From NCBI GenBank assembly GCA_051960855.1, contig JBQCDV010000078.1, positions 1 to 10,906 of the forward strand: a DNA stretch of 10,906 bases, read 5' to 3'. The notes under the pieces are model-generated. The model worked only from the letters and a program-made list of their open reading frames with translations. It was not told the DNA's origin and ran no database searches. The position numbers and the translations under genes were made by a program. Positions within the stretch are counted from its first letter, which is position 1. Each line of letters starts with the position of its first letter. This DNA is from JBQCDV01 sp051960855 (GTDB lineage Bacteria > Actinomycetota > Actinomycetes > JAJZTN01). Positions 1 to 6,460 of the stretch are shown piece by piece.

Positions 1-197
1 GGCTGCGGCTCGAGCCGACCTCTGTGACGCTTCCGGGCGGCCGCAGTGTCTCGGTCAGCGACCTCGGGGGCGCCGACGTCACCGTCGAGGTGCCGCTGCC
101 CTCGCCCGTTCCCGGTGTCACGGTGACCGGTGCCCAGGCAGAGTCCGACGGCGTGGTCGTGCAGGTGCAGGGCTCACAGGTGTCGCTGACCCGCTAG
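1..197 (+). CDS. DUF2993 / LmeA-like phospholipid-binding protein, C-terminal fragment
   Basis: Only the last 64 codons are present; the frame enters from the left edge (codons begin at position 3) and stops with TAG at 195-197. The visible tail alternates short beta-strand-like segments: LPGGRSVSVSDLGGADVTVE, then a PLPSPVPG turn, then VTVTGAQAESDGVVVQVQG, ending in VSLTR. This proline-turn followed by a 'DGVVVQVQGSQVSL' strand is what I expect at the end of actinobacterial DUF2993 (LmeA-type) proteins. These are secreted or membrane-anchored beta-rich proteins; the mycobacterial member binds phospholipid and is needed for normal lipomannan and lipoarabinomannan. The signal peptide and main fold lie outside the window, so the family call rests on the tail alone. 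It is convergent with the diguanylate cyclase gene across about 680 bp of repeat-rich DNA. Alternative: another all-beta secreted protein. Confidence 0.55.
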   Translation, partial: LRLEPTSVTLPGGRSVSVSDLGGADVTVEVPLPSPVPGVTVTGAQAESDGVVVQVQGSQVSLTR

Positions 198-257
198 CCC
201 GCGGATCCGGCTCCCCCTCGGGGCCTGGCCCTCGGGCTCCGGGCCCCCGCGCTCCGT

Positions 258-340
258 TCACCTCACCGCCCGCCCCGCCTCGCCTCCTTCTCAGCCGCCC
301 CACCCTCCTCGGTCCCGCCGCCTCACCTCGCACCGACAGC
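258..340. other. C-rich (plus) / G-rich (minus) intergenic tract
   Basis: Starting about 60 bp after the stop of the left-edge gene, the plus strand is almost purely C with scattered T and a little G and A; the minus strand therefore has many GG, GGG and GGGG runs separated by short spacers. It lies past the 3' end of the diguanylate cyclase on that gene's sense strand, and could form G-quadruplex-like structure or slow RNA polymerase. No canonical stem plus T-run terminator was found here. The preceding 199-257 is also GC-dense but shows no convincing hairpin. Confidence 0.4.
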
Positions 341-369
341 CGCACCCTCCAGCCACGAAGCCACACCTC

Positions 370-412
370 GCGTGGACACATCTGGCTGTCCCACAGCCAC
401 AACTGCACACGC
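370..412. repeat. Nested palindrome in repeat copy 1
   Basis: The inner arms are TGGCTGT (383-389) and ACAGCCA (393-399) around a CCC loop. The outer arms are GCGTG (370-374) and CACGC (408-412). Exactly 8 nt separate inner and outer arms on each side, so the whole is symmetric. It could be a protein-binding palindrome or an RNA stem-loop. The same structure is found in copy 3. Confidence 0.7.
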
Positions 413-674
413 GACGGGCGCGGACACGGAACGCTGCGCGGAAGGGAGCCCGAGACGAGTGGGAGACACACGACGAGCGCCCTTCACCGACAGCGGCACC
501 CTCCAGCCACGAAGCCACGCCTCGCGTGAACACATCTGGCCCTCCCACAGCCACAACTGCGCACGCGACGGGCGCGGACGCGGAACGCTGCGCGGAGGGA
601 GCCCGAGACGAGTGGGAGACACACGACGAGCCCTTCACCGGCGGTCGCGGCCTCCAGCCACGAAGCCGCGCCTC

Positions 675-717
675 GCGTGAGCACATCTGGCTGTCCCACA
701 GCCACAACTGCACACGC
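675..717. repeat. Nested palindrome in repeat copy 3
   Basis: The geometry is the same as in copy 1: outer arms GCGTG (675-679) and CACGC (713-717), inner arms TGGCTGT (688-694) and ACAGCCA (698-704), CCC loop, 8 nt spacers. In copy 2 the outer arms remain but the left inner arm reads TGGCCCT, which breaks two pairs. Confidence 0.7.
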
Positions 718-730
718 GACGGCCGTGTCC

Positions 731-811
731 GGGACGGGGGCGGTACGGGACCCGGGGTGGCACGGGACGGGGGTGGCGCGGGACGCGTGGTGGCACGCGA
801 CGGGCGTGTCG
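731..811. repeat. Minisatellite of about five 16-17 bp units
   Basis: Consecutive units start GGGAC or GCGAC at about 731, 747, 764, 780 and 797. Typical units are GGGACGGGGGCGGTAC, GGGACCCGGGGTGGCAC and GGGACGGGGGTGGCGC. Unit length alternates 16 and 17 bp, so no single reading frame is kept, consistent with noncoding DNA. The array begins directly where the 151-154 bp repeat ends. The remaining stretch to the cyclase stop (812-874) holds a direct repeat CACCGAAG (850-857 and 864-871) flanking GGGGCCCC, and nothing else I can identify. Confidence 0.7.
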
Positions 812-874
812 GGGACGCCGAGCGGCAGGAGACGCGGAGCGGCGGGGACCACCGAAGGGGCCCCACCGAAGACG

Positions 875-3187
875 TCAGCCGCCAGCAGGAGCAGAGGCGA
901 CAGCAGAGGCAACCGCAGCAGCCGCAGCCACAGCAGGAGCCACAGCCGCGTCCTCGGACGACACGAGCCGGTCCCGACCGGAGGCCTTCGCCCGGTAGAG
1001 CGCGGCGTCAGCTCGTGCGAGCAGGGCCTGGGCGCTCTCCTCGCCGTCCCATACAGCAGAGCCGACCGAGCAGGTGACGTCCTCGGGAACAGCAGCGCGC
1101 AGGCGCTCGAGTACGGCGGTAGCAGCGGGCCCGTCGCAGTCGGGCAGCACGAGAGCGAACTCCTCCCCGCCCCAGCGGGCCAGGACGTCGCGCTCACGGA
1201 GGGCGGCGCGGCCAGCTGTCGCGAAGGCCCGCAGCAGCTGGTCTCCGCCAGCGTGGCCGTGCCGGTCGTTGTACACCTTGAAGTGGTCGAGGTCCGCCAG
1301 CGCGACCGTCACGGGACGCTTCGTCACCCGGGCCTCCTCCAGCGCCCGCGGCAGGATCTCCTCCCACGTCCGCCGGTTCGGCAGCCCGGTGAGCGAGTCG
1401 GTGCTGGCCTCGACCGTGAGGGTGGTCAGCAGCTGCTGGCGCTGCAGGGCGATGGCCGCCTCGTCGGCGAGCAGCGTGGCGGCCGCCCGCTGTCGCTCGT
1501 CCAGGGCGTCGAACCGATCCGGCCACGTCATGATCAGCAATCCCAGGGACCCGCTTCCGTCGGGGGCGACGATGGGTTGCCACATCACGCTGTGCGCGCC
1601 AACGATGTCGAGCAACCGCTGGGAGACGCCCGCGACGCCCGCCGCGTCGGGCAGGAAGATTTGCTCGCCGCTACGCCACACCTGCGCCGTTCGGGTCGGC
1701 CGGTCGAGGGCGATGCGGGTGCCGACGTGGTCCATGGGCTCGGCGGCCGTGACGACCAGGCCCTCGCCGTCTGACTCCAGCAGCACGACGTCGCGCACGC
1801 CCACGATGTCCTGGGCGCCGGCGATGATGCTGCTGCGCGGGTCCGCGCCGGAGTGGATCTGCCGAACGACGCGGGCGATCGCGACGAGGTCCGCGTGTCG
1901 CTCGCGCATCGCGTCCTCGGCGAGTACCCGTTCGGTGATGTCCTGCACGCTGCCGCGCAGGACGGTCACTTCGCCGTCCTGGTCGCAGTGCACCTGGCTG
2001 ATGCCCTCGACGTAACGCGTCTCGCCGTTGACCTGGAGGCGGTACTGCAGGCGCGACCCGACGCGGCGGCGCAATCCTTCCCTGAACGCCGTCCGCACCT
2101 GCTCGCGGTCGTCCGGGTGCACGACGGCCAGGAACTCCGCCAGGGGCGGAGCGACGCCCGCGGCGCGGCCGACCAGACGGAACATCTCGTCGGACCAGAC
2201 GATCGACCCGGTCGATGGCTCCCACTCCCAGGAGCCCATGCCCGCGAGCCGTTCGGCGCTGGCGAGCAGGCTGCGCAGCCGCTCCTCCTGCGCCTGCGCC
2301 TGCTTGCGCTCCGTGATGTCCTGCACGTGCACGACCTGCCACCCCTGCTGACCGTGGGTGCCGCGTAGCAGGGCGCAGTCCATCGCGACCCAGCGGACGG
2401 TGCCATCCGGCCGGACACACCGTTTCTCCAGCCGCCAGCGGCCTTCCGGCGCCTGCGCCCAGCGACGGGTCGCGACCTCGTGCGCCTCGATGTCGTCGGG
2501 ATGCGTGTAGCCGAGGCTGGTGTGCCCCACCAGCTCCTCAGCGGGACGGCCCATGATGGCGACGAAGGCGGCGTTGACCGCGACGTAGCGACCCTCGGCG
2601 TCCGCGAGCCCGACCCCGACCGGGGAGCCGTCGAAGACGGAGCGGAACCTGTCCGCCGTCGTGGCGAGCGCGTCGTGCGCGGACCGCAGGCGGGACTCCG
2701 CCCCCCGGCGCGCCTCGTGCAGCACGACCGCGAGCGCCACGGCGCAGCCGACCCACACGGCGGCGTGCGGCACAGGGTCGGCGAAGGGATGACCGGCGGC
2801 GACGACGGCTACCCAGCCGGCGACCGCCGCGGCGAGCAGAGCGCCGAGGCGGAGTCGGGACGTGACGAGTGCACCGCTGGCGACGACGACCAGGTCGAGG
2901 ATGACGGACTCGTCGAGGTTGTGGGTCAGGCTCAGCCGCAGCAGGCACCCGAGGACCGCGGCCGCGCACAAGCCGAGCACGAGCCATGCGCGCACTGGTG
3001 ATCCGACCGGCCGGGTCCCGCTTGGTGCCGGCACGCTCGTCGCGACCACGCTGCTCACGACCTCCTGGGCCACTGCGCGGTGCGGGGCTGGAGTGGAGTG
3101 TGGAGCCGAGTCCGCCGCGCGAGCAGAGTGTGGAGCTGAGTCAGGCCGCGACGACGCGGAGGGCGCACCAGGCATAGCGTTTGGCAC
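875..3187 (-). CDS. Membrane-bound diguanylate cyclase, 4 TM + PAS-PAS-GAF-GGDEF
   Basis: This enzyme makes cyclic di-GMP from two GTP in response to sensed signals. Order from the start at 3187 (770 aa): Ala/Ser/Pro-rich N-terminus; four hydrophobic helices at about 67-84, 94-110, 115-132 and 140-158; PAS at about 176-292, ending in the DITERK PAS-to-next-domain signature; second PAS at about 310-420, ending DITERV; GAF-like domain at about 430-585; GGDEF domain from about 593 (STDSLTGLPNRR) to 740. The active-site motif is GGEEF (673-677), with metal-binding D632 and D634 in the DLDHFK segment. The allosteric inhibitory site RxxD (RERD, 664-667) lies exactly five residues upstream, so it should be active and product-inhibited. 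A 20-odd-residue Ala/Val tail follows. The frame is open to a GTG at 3217, but GTG 3187 is preceded by GGGAGGGGG at good spacing; ATG 3175 is also possible. No EAL domain is present. The secreted-protein gene ends 76 bp upstream, suggesting an operon. Confidence 0.93.
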   Translation of the reverse strand: MPNAMPGAPSASSRPDSAPHSARAADSAPHSTPAPHRAVAQEVVSSVVATSVPAPSGTRPVGSPVRAWLVLGLCAAAVLGCLLRLSLTHNLDESVILDLVVVASGALVTSRLRLGALLAAAVAGWVAVVAAGHPFADPVPHAAVWVGCAVALAVVLHEARRGAESRLRSAHDALATTADRFRSVFDGSPVGVGLADAEGRYVAVNAAFVAIMGRPAEELVGHTSLGYTHPDDIEAHEVATRRWAQAPEGRWRLEKRCVRPDGTVRWVAMDCALLRGTHGQQGWQVVHVQDITERKQAQAQEERLRSLLASAERLAGMGSWEWEPSTGSIVWSDEMFRLVGRAAGVAPPLAEFLAVVHPDDREQVRTAFREGLRRRVGSRLQYRLQVNGETRYVEGISQVHCDQDGEVTVLRGSVQDITERVLAEDAMRERHADLVAIARVVRQIHSGADPRSSIIAGAQDIVGVRDVVLLESDGEGLVVTAAEPMDHVGTRIALDRPTRTAQVWRSGEQIFLPDAAGVAGVSQRLLDIVGAHSVMWQPIVAPDGSGSLGLLIMTWPDRFDALDERQRAAATLLADEAAIALQRQQLLTTLTVEASTDSLTGLPNRRTWEEILPRALEEARVTKRPVTVALADLDHFKVYNDRHGHAGGDQLLRAFATAGRAALRERDVLARWGGEEFALVLPDCDGPAATAVLERLRAAVPEDVTCSVGSAVWDGEESAQALLARADAALYRAKASGRDRLVSSEDAAVAPAVAAAAAVASAVASAPAGG

Positions 3188-3194
3188 CTGCCGG

Positions 3195-3203
3195 CCCCCT
3201 CCC
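3195..3203 (-). promoter_or_regulatory. Ribosome binding site favouring the GTG start at 3187
   Basis: On the minus strand this reads GGGAGGGGG and ends 7 nt before GTG 3187. The longer start at GTG 3217 has no purine-rich sequence upstream. A second good Shine-Dalgarno, AGGAGG, lies inside the frame (around 3063-3068), 11 nt before a GTG, but using it would remove only more of the low-complexity N-terminus. None of these choices changes the domain content. Confidence 0.5.
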
Positions 3204-3263
3204 TTGCCGTCGCCCACGTCGGAGGCAGCATCGGCGCGGCGCGGGCGAAGTTGAGAGCAACCG

Positions 3264-3806
3264 TCAGCGCCACCACGACGCTGGCGAGAGTGGGCTCAGG
3301 CCGCCGGGCCGCACGCGGACATCGAGCACGGTGACCTCTCGCACTCCTGCCGGCGTCGGGCACCAGCCGACGACGGTCAGACGGCTGCCGGTCGCCACCG
3401 GGAAGCGGTAGGTCCCGCTGGTCAGCTCGAAGCTCTGCTCCGGCCCGCGCAGCCACAACCCCTCGCACCGTGTGGTCGGGAGGACGGTCACAGCAACGTC
3501 GCGGACCCCAGCGCCGCGAAGCATGCTCGCGTGGCCGCCCGCCGCCAGGCGCACCTCCGTGCTGCCGGTCGCACGCCAGCGCGCGGCGAAGCGCCAGCCC
3601 CAGGCGGCGGCAGAGTGGGAAGCGGCCGTGCGCCATGCAGCAGGCTGGGAGGCGGCCGCGGCCTCGCCGGCCGGGACAACCACACTCCCGAACGCCGCAG
3701 CGACGGCGAGCGACGCGACCGCGAGTGGCCGCCCGCGCCGGCTGGTCGCCGGGACACTACGTCCCTCGCTCACGCATGTGTTTACTGCCGTCGTCACACG
3801 TCGCAC
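3264..3806 (-). CDS. Small secreted protein of unknown function
   Basis: I do not recognise the family. The 180-residue frame begins with a basic region (TSRRGRPLA, residues 21-29), then a hydrophobic stretch at about 28-46 and an AAAAS segment at 49-53, i.e. a signal peptide probably cleaved near residue 52. The SRRGR pair is only a loose match to a Tat motif. The mature part (about 125 aa) alternates polar and hydrophobic residues, as in a beta-rich domain, with Trp/Arg-rich helix-like sequence first (AAWGWRFAARWRATG, 67-81). It has just two mature cysteines, C114 and C149, which could form a disulfide once exported. The start is uncertain: GTG 3806 lies only about 20 bp past a terminator hairpin, whereas GTG 3773 (residue 12) would still give a complete signal peptide. 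Codon use and G+C match the neighbours. The diguanylate cyclase follows on the same strand, so the two may be cotranscribed. Confidence 0.7.
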   Translation of the reverse strand: MRRVTTAVNTCVSEGRSVPATSRRGRPLAVASLAVAAAFGSVVVPAGEAAAASQPAAWRTAASHSAAAWGWRFAARWRATGSTEVRLAAGGHASMLRGAGVRDVAVTVLPTTRCEGLWLRGPEQSFELTSGTYRFPVATGSRLTVVGWCPTPAGVREVTVLDVRVRPGGLSPLSPASWWR

Positions 3807-3826
3807 AGCCGCCCCCTACGCAGAAA

Positions 3827-3858
3827 GAGACCCCCCGGTCAGGTGGACGGGGGGTCTC
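3827..3858 (-). terminator. Intrinsic terminator of the GH25 lysozyme gene
   Basis: Perfect 10-bp inverted repeat: GAGACCCCCC (3827-3836) and GGGGGGTCTC (3849-3858), with a 12-nt loop that can pair a further three bases (GTC/GAC) across one bulged base. Read on the minus strand, the stem is followed by TTTCTG, giving a short T-run; the plus strand has none. It sits about 130 bp after the stop of the lysozyme gene, which is transcribed toward it. A weaker hairpin (GGCCGTTG 3906-3913 with CAACGCC 3922-3928, one bulge) lies between; nothing else stands out in 3859-3990. Confidence 0.8.
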
Positions 3859-3990
3859 CCTCGGCGACTGCGGTCAAACCTCGCGGCGCCAGACCTCACA
3901 CGTTCGGCCGTTGAGAGACACCAACGCCGGGTCGTGGCGGAGCGGTGTCACGAGGTGGCCGGCGGATGTCACGGTCTGATGGTGCGCACC

Positions 3991-6339
3991 TCAGTCGAGC
4001 GCTGCGGCGGTGACGGCGGCGCGGGCCACGGGCTCGGGCACGACGGTCGACCCGCCGAGCGCCCGCACCAGCTCGGTGTCAGCCGAGCGGGCGGCGAGGG
4101 CAGCGGCGACGGAGCTCGGCAGCTGCGACGGGCCGGTCAGGACGACGGGGCCGGTGATGCCGCCGACCAGGGCGTCCGGCCAGTTGTCGCCGATGGCGAC
4201 ACCGACGCGCAGCCCGGAGCCGGGGACGTAGAGACCCTTGGGCGCCGACCGGAGGACCCGGGCGGAGGTGTCGTAGCGGTCCACGCCGCTGTAGGTCCGA
4301 GTCACCGTGAAGCTGACCCCGAGGCTAGACCGGACGGCCTGGAACGCCTTGGCGGCTGGGCCTCCGACGATGTCGACCTCCACCGGCTTGCCCGCGGCCT
4401 TCGCGGCAGCCGCACACGTGCTGAGGACCTTGCGCTCGCTCGTGGGCATGCCGGTTGTGCTGGTGAAGAGCAAGATCCCGGGTCGGGCGGCGGCGAGGTA
4501 GGAGGCCGCCACAGCGTCGGCGAAGTTGCCCGCACCCGCGAGCACGATGCTGCACCGGCCGGCAGCGGAGACGCTCGACGCGACCTTGGTCGAGGCCGCG
4601 AGGGCGGCGGTCTCGAAGCGGTCGGCGCCGCGGATGCGCTGCGGCACGAAGCCGGCGTCACGCACCCCGTAGTAGACGGCGCTCGAGAGCGCGCTGGTGC
4701 CGCCCATCAGGTAGACGGTCGAGCCGGCCGGCAGGACCCGCTTGAGCTCGGCGAGCGCAGCAGGGTCAAGCCCTCCGCTACCGGTCAGCAGCACGGGGCC
4801 CTGGCCGCGGGACAGGCTCGCGGCGGAGAGGCCGTCGGGCCAGTTGTTGGCGGTGGCGAGCACAGCCGTCGTGGCGCCTTTGGGCCAGGTCGCGGCGGAC
4901 ACGGCCACCGCCGTCTGGACGCGCGTGGAGCCCGACAGTCGCGGGACAGGGGCGTAGGTCGGTGTGGCGGTGGCGGTGTTGCTGACCGACGGTGTCGTGG
5001 TCGCCTCGTCGCCTGCGACCGCCAGCCGGTAGCTCGCGGCCGTGCCGGGCTCGACAGTGGTGTCGACCCAGCTGCGCGACGTGGTCGCGGGCGTGGCGAC
5101 TGTGTCAGTGGGCGTGCACGGCGCGGGAGCGCAGCGCTGCACCTCGACGCTGGTCGCGGCGGCATCGACCGCACTCCACGACAGGGCGACCTGCTCGGTG
5201 CCGGCGGTGGCAGTGAGCTTGGGCGCGGCCAGAGGGACGACGGTCTCGGACGGGCTGGGCGTAGGTGTCGGGGTGGGCGTGGCAGTGGAGGCCAGCGGCA
5301 CCGTGAACGTCGTGGTGGCAGCGGGCGACGTGCCACGGCCGTTGCTTGCCGTCACGCTGACGCTATAGGTGGCGCCAGGCGTGAGACCCGAGAACGTCGT
5401 CGTGGTGCTGTCCGTCAGCGTCCGGCTGCCGACCCCGTCGGACACGGACACCCGGAAACTCGTGGCCGCGAGGCCGTTGTCCTCGCCCGGGACAAAGCGC
5501 ACGGTCGCCTGGCCGTTGGAGCCGGAGGCCACCCTAAGGCTGAACGGCGCGTCAGGGGCCGCGGTCGGCCACGACTGGCTCGCCGTCCCGTTGGCGAAGC
5601 TAGCCAGCTGGCTGGCCCCGCCATTGAAGGAGTTCTGATCGACGGAGCCGACACCGCCGGAGATGCCCGGGGTGGTCTTCGAGCTGGAGTACTGCCAGAA
5701 GCTGTAGAACTTCCAGCCGCCGGGGACGATCGGGGAGGACGCGCTGGTGTAGTGCGCGACCCACAGCGCGTACTGCTGGAACCCCTGGTGGTCGGCCATC
5801 TTGCTCGACCAGAAGCTCGGCGAGACGTAGATGATCGGGGCGCGCCCGGTGTTGCTGCGGACGCGCTCCAGGAAGAGCTGCACCCACTGGACGAGGTCGC
5901 CCTGCGACAGCGAGCCCGCGTCCTCGAGGTCGAGCACGGGAGGCAGCGTGTTCGCCGTGCGGATGTCGCCGATCACGTCGGTGAAGTGGTCGGCCTCGGC
6001 CAGCGCGTCGGAGCGCACGGGGTAGCTGGGACGCGCGAAGTGGTAGGCACCCGAGTAGAGCCCCGCGTTACGGGCGTCGTAGACGTCGCCGTAGTTGGGG
6101 CTGGTGTAGGTCGTGCCCTCGGTCGCCTTGACGAAGACGAAGGACTTGCCCGACGCCTTCACCTGCGACCAGTTGATCGTCGGGTACGCACTGGTGTGCT
6201 GGAACCTCGAGACATCGACCCCATAGGGGCCGGAGAGCGCGTGCGCCGCCTGCGGCGTGGGCACGAGGACGGCGACGACCGCCGCCACGACAGCCAGCAG
6301 GGTGACGGGGACGAGCCGTCGCAGTGACGTCGAGCGCAC
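3991..6339 (-). CDS. Exported GH25 muramidase with two FN3 domains and three CWB2 repeats
   Basis: A secreted lysozyme that should cleave the MurNAc-GlcNAc bond of peptidoglycan and stay bound to the wall. It has a signal peptide at 1-34 (basic start, hydrophobic 10-26, AAHA before the mature end). The GH25 domain spans about 38-240: it opens GVDVSRFQ (D42), has the catalytic DLE pair in PVLDLED (D137 and E139), a WVAHYT strand (193-198), and closes FWQYSSS ... VDQNSF (D234). FN3 domain 1 is at about 261-348, followed by a Pro/Thr linker (353-364) and FN3 domain 2 at about 371-458, with C403 and C408. Three cell-wall-binding type 2 repeats follow, each opening with an R-x-x-G-x-x-R-like motif: RLSGSTR (467), RIRGADR (568) and TYSGVDR (682), running to the end. 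GTG 6339 is preceded by GGGAGG 7 nt upstream, which fixes the start. In clostridia, CWB2 modules bind an anionic wall polymer; the actinobacterial ligand is not known to me. Length is 782 aa. Confidence 0.95.
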   Translation of the reverse strand: MRSTSLRRLVPVTLLAVVAAVVAVLVPTPQAAHALSGPYGVDVSRFQHTSAYPTINWSQVKASGKSFVFVKATEGTTYTSPNYGDVYDARNAGLYSGAYHFARPSYPVRSDALAEADHFTDVIGDIRTANTLPPVLDLEDAGSLSQGDLVQWVQLFLERVRSNTGRAPIIYVSPSFWSSKMADHQGFQQYALWVAHYTSASSPIVPGGWKFYSFWQYSSSKTTPGISGGVGSVDQNSFNGGASQLASFANGTASQSWPTAAPDAPFSLRVASGSNGQATVRFVPGEDNGLAATSFRVSVSDGVGSRTLTDSTTTTFSGLTPGATYSVSVTASNGRGTSPAATTTFTVPLASTATPTPTPTPSPSETVVPLAAPKLTATAGTEQVALSWSAVDAAATSVEVQRCAPAPCTPTDTVATPATTSRSWVDTTVEPGTAASYRLAVAGDEATTTPSVSNTATATPTYAPVPRLSGSTRVQTAVAVSAATWPKGATTAVLATANNWPDGLSAASLSRGQGPVLLTGSGGLDPAALAELKRVLPAGSTVYLMGGTSALSSAVYYGVRDAGFVPQRIRGADRFETAALAASTKVASSVSAAGRCSIVLAGAGNFADAVAASYLAAARPGILLFTSTTGMPTSERKVLSTCAAAAKAAGKPVEVDIVGGPAAKAFQAVRSSLGVSFTVTRTYSGVDRYDTSARVLRSAPKGLYVPGSGLRVGVAIGDNWPDALVGGITGPVVLTGPSQLPSSVAAALAARSADTELVRALGGSTVVPEPVARAAVTAAALD

Positions 6340-6359
6340 GCCAGAACCTCCCGAGTTGA

Positions 6360-6460
6360 GCCGGCCTCCCCAGCCGGCGGCGCTTTGAGGATGTCAGCGA
6401 CGCACGCCAAGCCGAGGCATTTGCGGCCCAAGAAGGCACCCGAAATGCTTTCGACCTGCC
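6360..6460 (-). promoter_or_regulatory. Structured leader of the lysozyme gene (three stem-loops)
   Basis: In transcript order (minus strand): hairpin 1 at 6460-6435, GGCA/TGCC closing an internal CGAAA-GCA-TTTCG stem and followed by TTCTT. Hairpin 2 is at 6425-6401, CGC plus ATGCC pairing with GGCGT plus GCG, with an AA bulge and a 7-nt loop. Hairpin 3 is at 6378-6360, GCCGGC repeated around CTGGGGAG-like loop sequence. The Shine-Dalgarno GGGAGG follows at 6352-6347. A 9-codon frame MPRLGVRR-stop (6420-6394) overlaps hairpin 2. The arrangement suggests a cis-regulatory leader, but I cannot match it to a known riboswitch. No clear sigma-70 promoter could be picked in 6461-6582. Confidence 0.4.

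Larger units (their letters stand above)
331..722. repeat. Tandem repeat array, about 2.5 copies of a 151-154 bp unit
   Basis: Copy 1 spans 347-500 (154 bp), copy 2 spans 501-651 (151 bp), and copy 3 runs from 652 to about 722 before diverging. A remnant of an earlier unit's end is at 331-346 (compare 485-500). Each copy begins CTCCAGCCACGAAGCC and copies 1 and 2 carry GCCCGAGACGAGTGGGAGAC in their second half. Copies 1 and 2 differ by scattered substitutions plus 1-nt and 2-nt deletions. Both periods are 1 modulo 3, so the peptide 'PTATTAHAT' read from the repeats falls in a different frame in each copy. That argues the array is noncoding despite long open frames across it. No constant-repeat/variable-spacer pattern (CRISPR) and no transposase is associated. 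Confidence 0.85.

Noticed and set aside
331..722. CRISPR array.
   Set aside because: Units are over 150 bp and directly adjoining, with no short constant repeat separated by variable spacers, and there are no cas genes.
198..874. Insertion sequence or mobile element remnant.
   Set aside because: No terminal inverted repeats, target-site duplication or transposase sequence could be found around the repeats.
372..1774. Plus-strand frames across the repeat array and into the cyclase region, with repeated peptide 'PTATTAHAT'.
   Set aside because: The peptide recurs in a different frame in each repeat copy because the period is not a multiple of three, and the frames continue antisense to the GGDEF domain.
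3472..6327. A 951-codon open frame on the plus strand opposite the lysozyme gene.
   Set aside because: It is made of Arg/Gly/Ala/Asp-rich sequence with no domain, signal or motif, and lies antisense to a gene with clear GH25, FN3 and CWB2 domains; such frames are expected in high-GC DNA.
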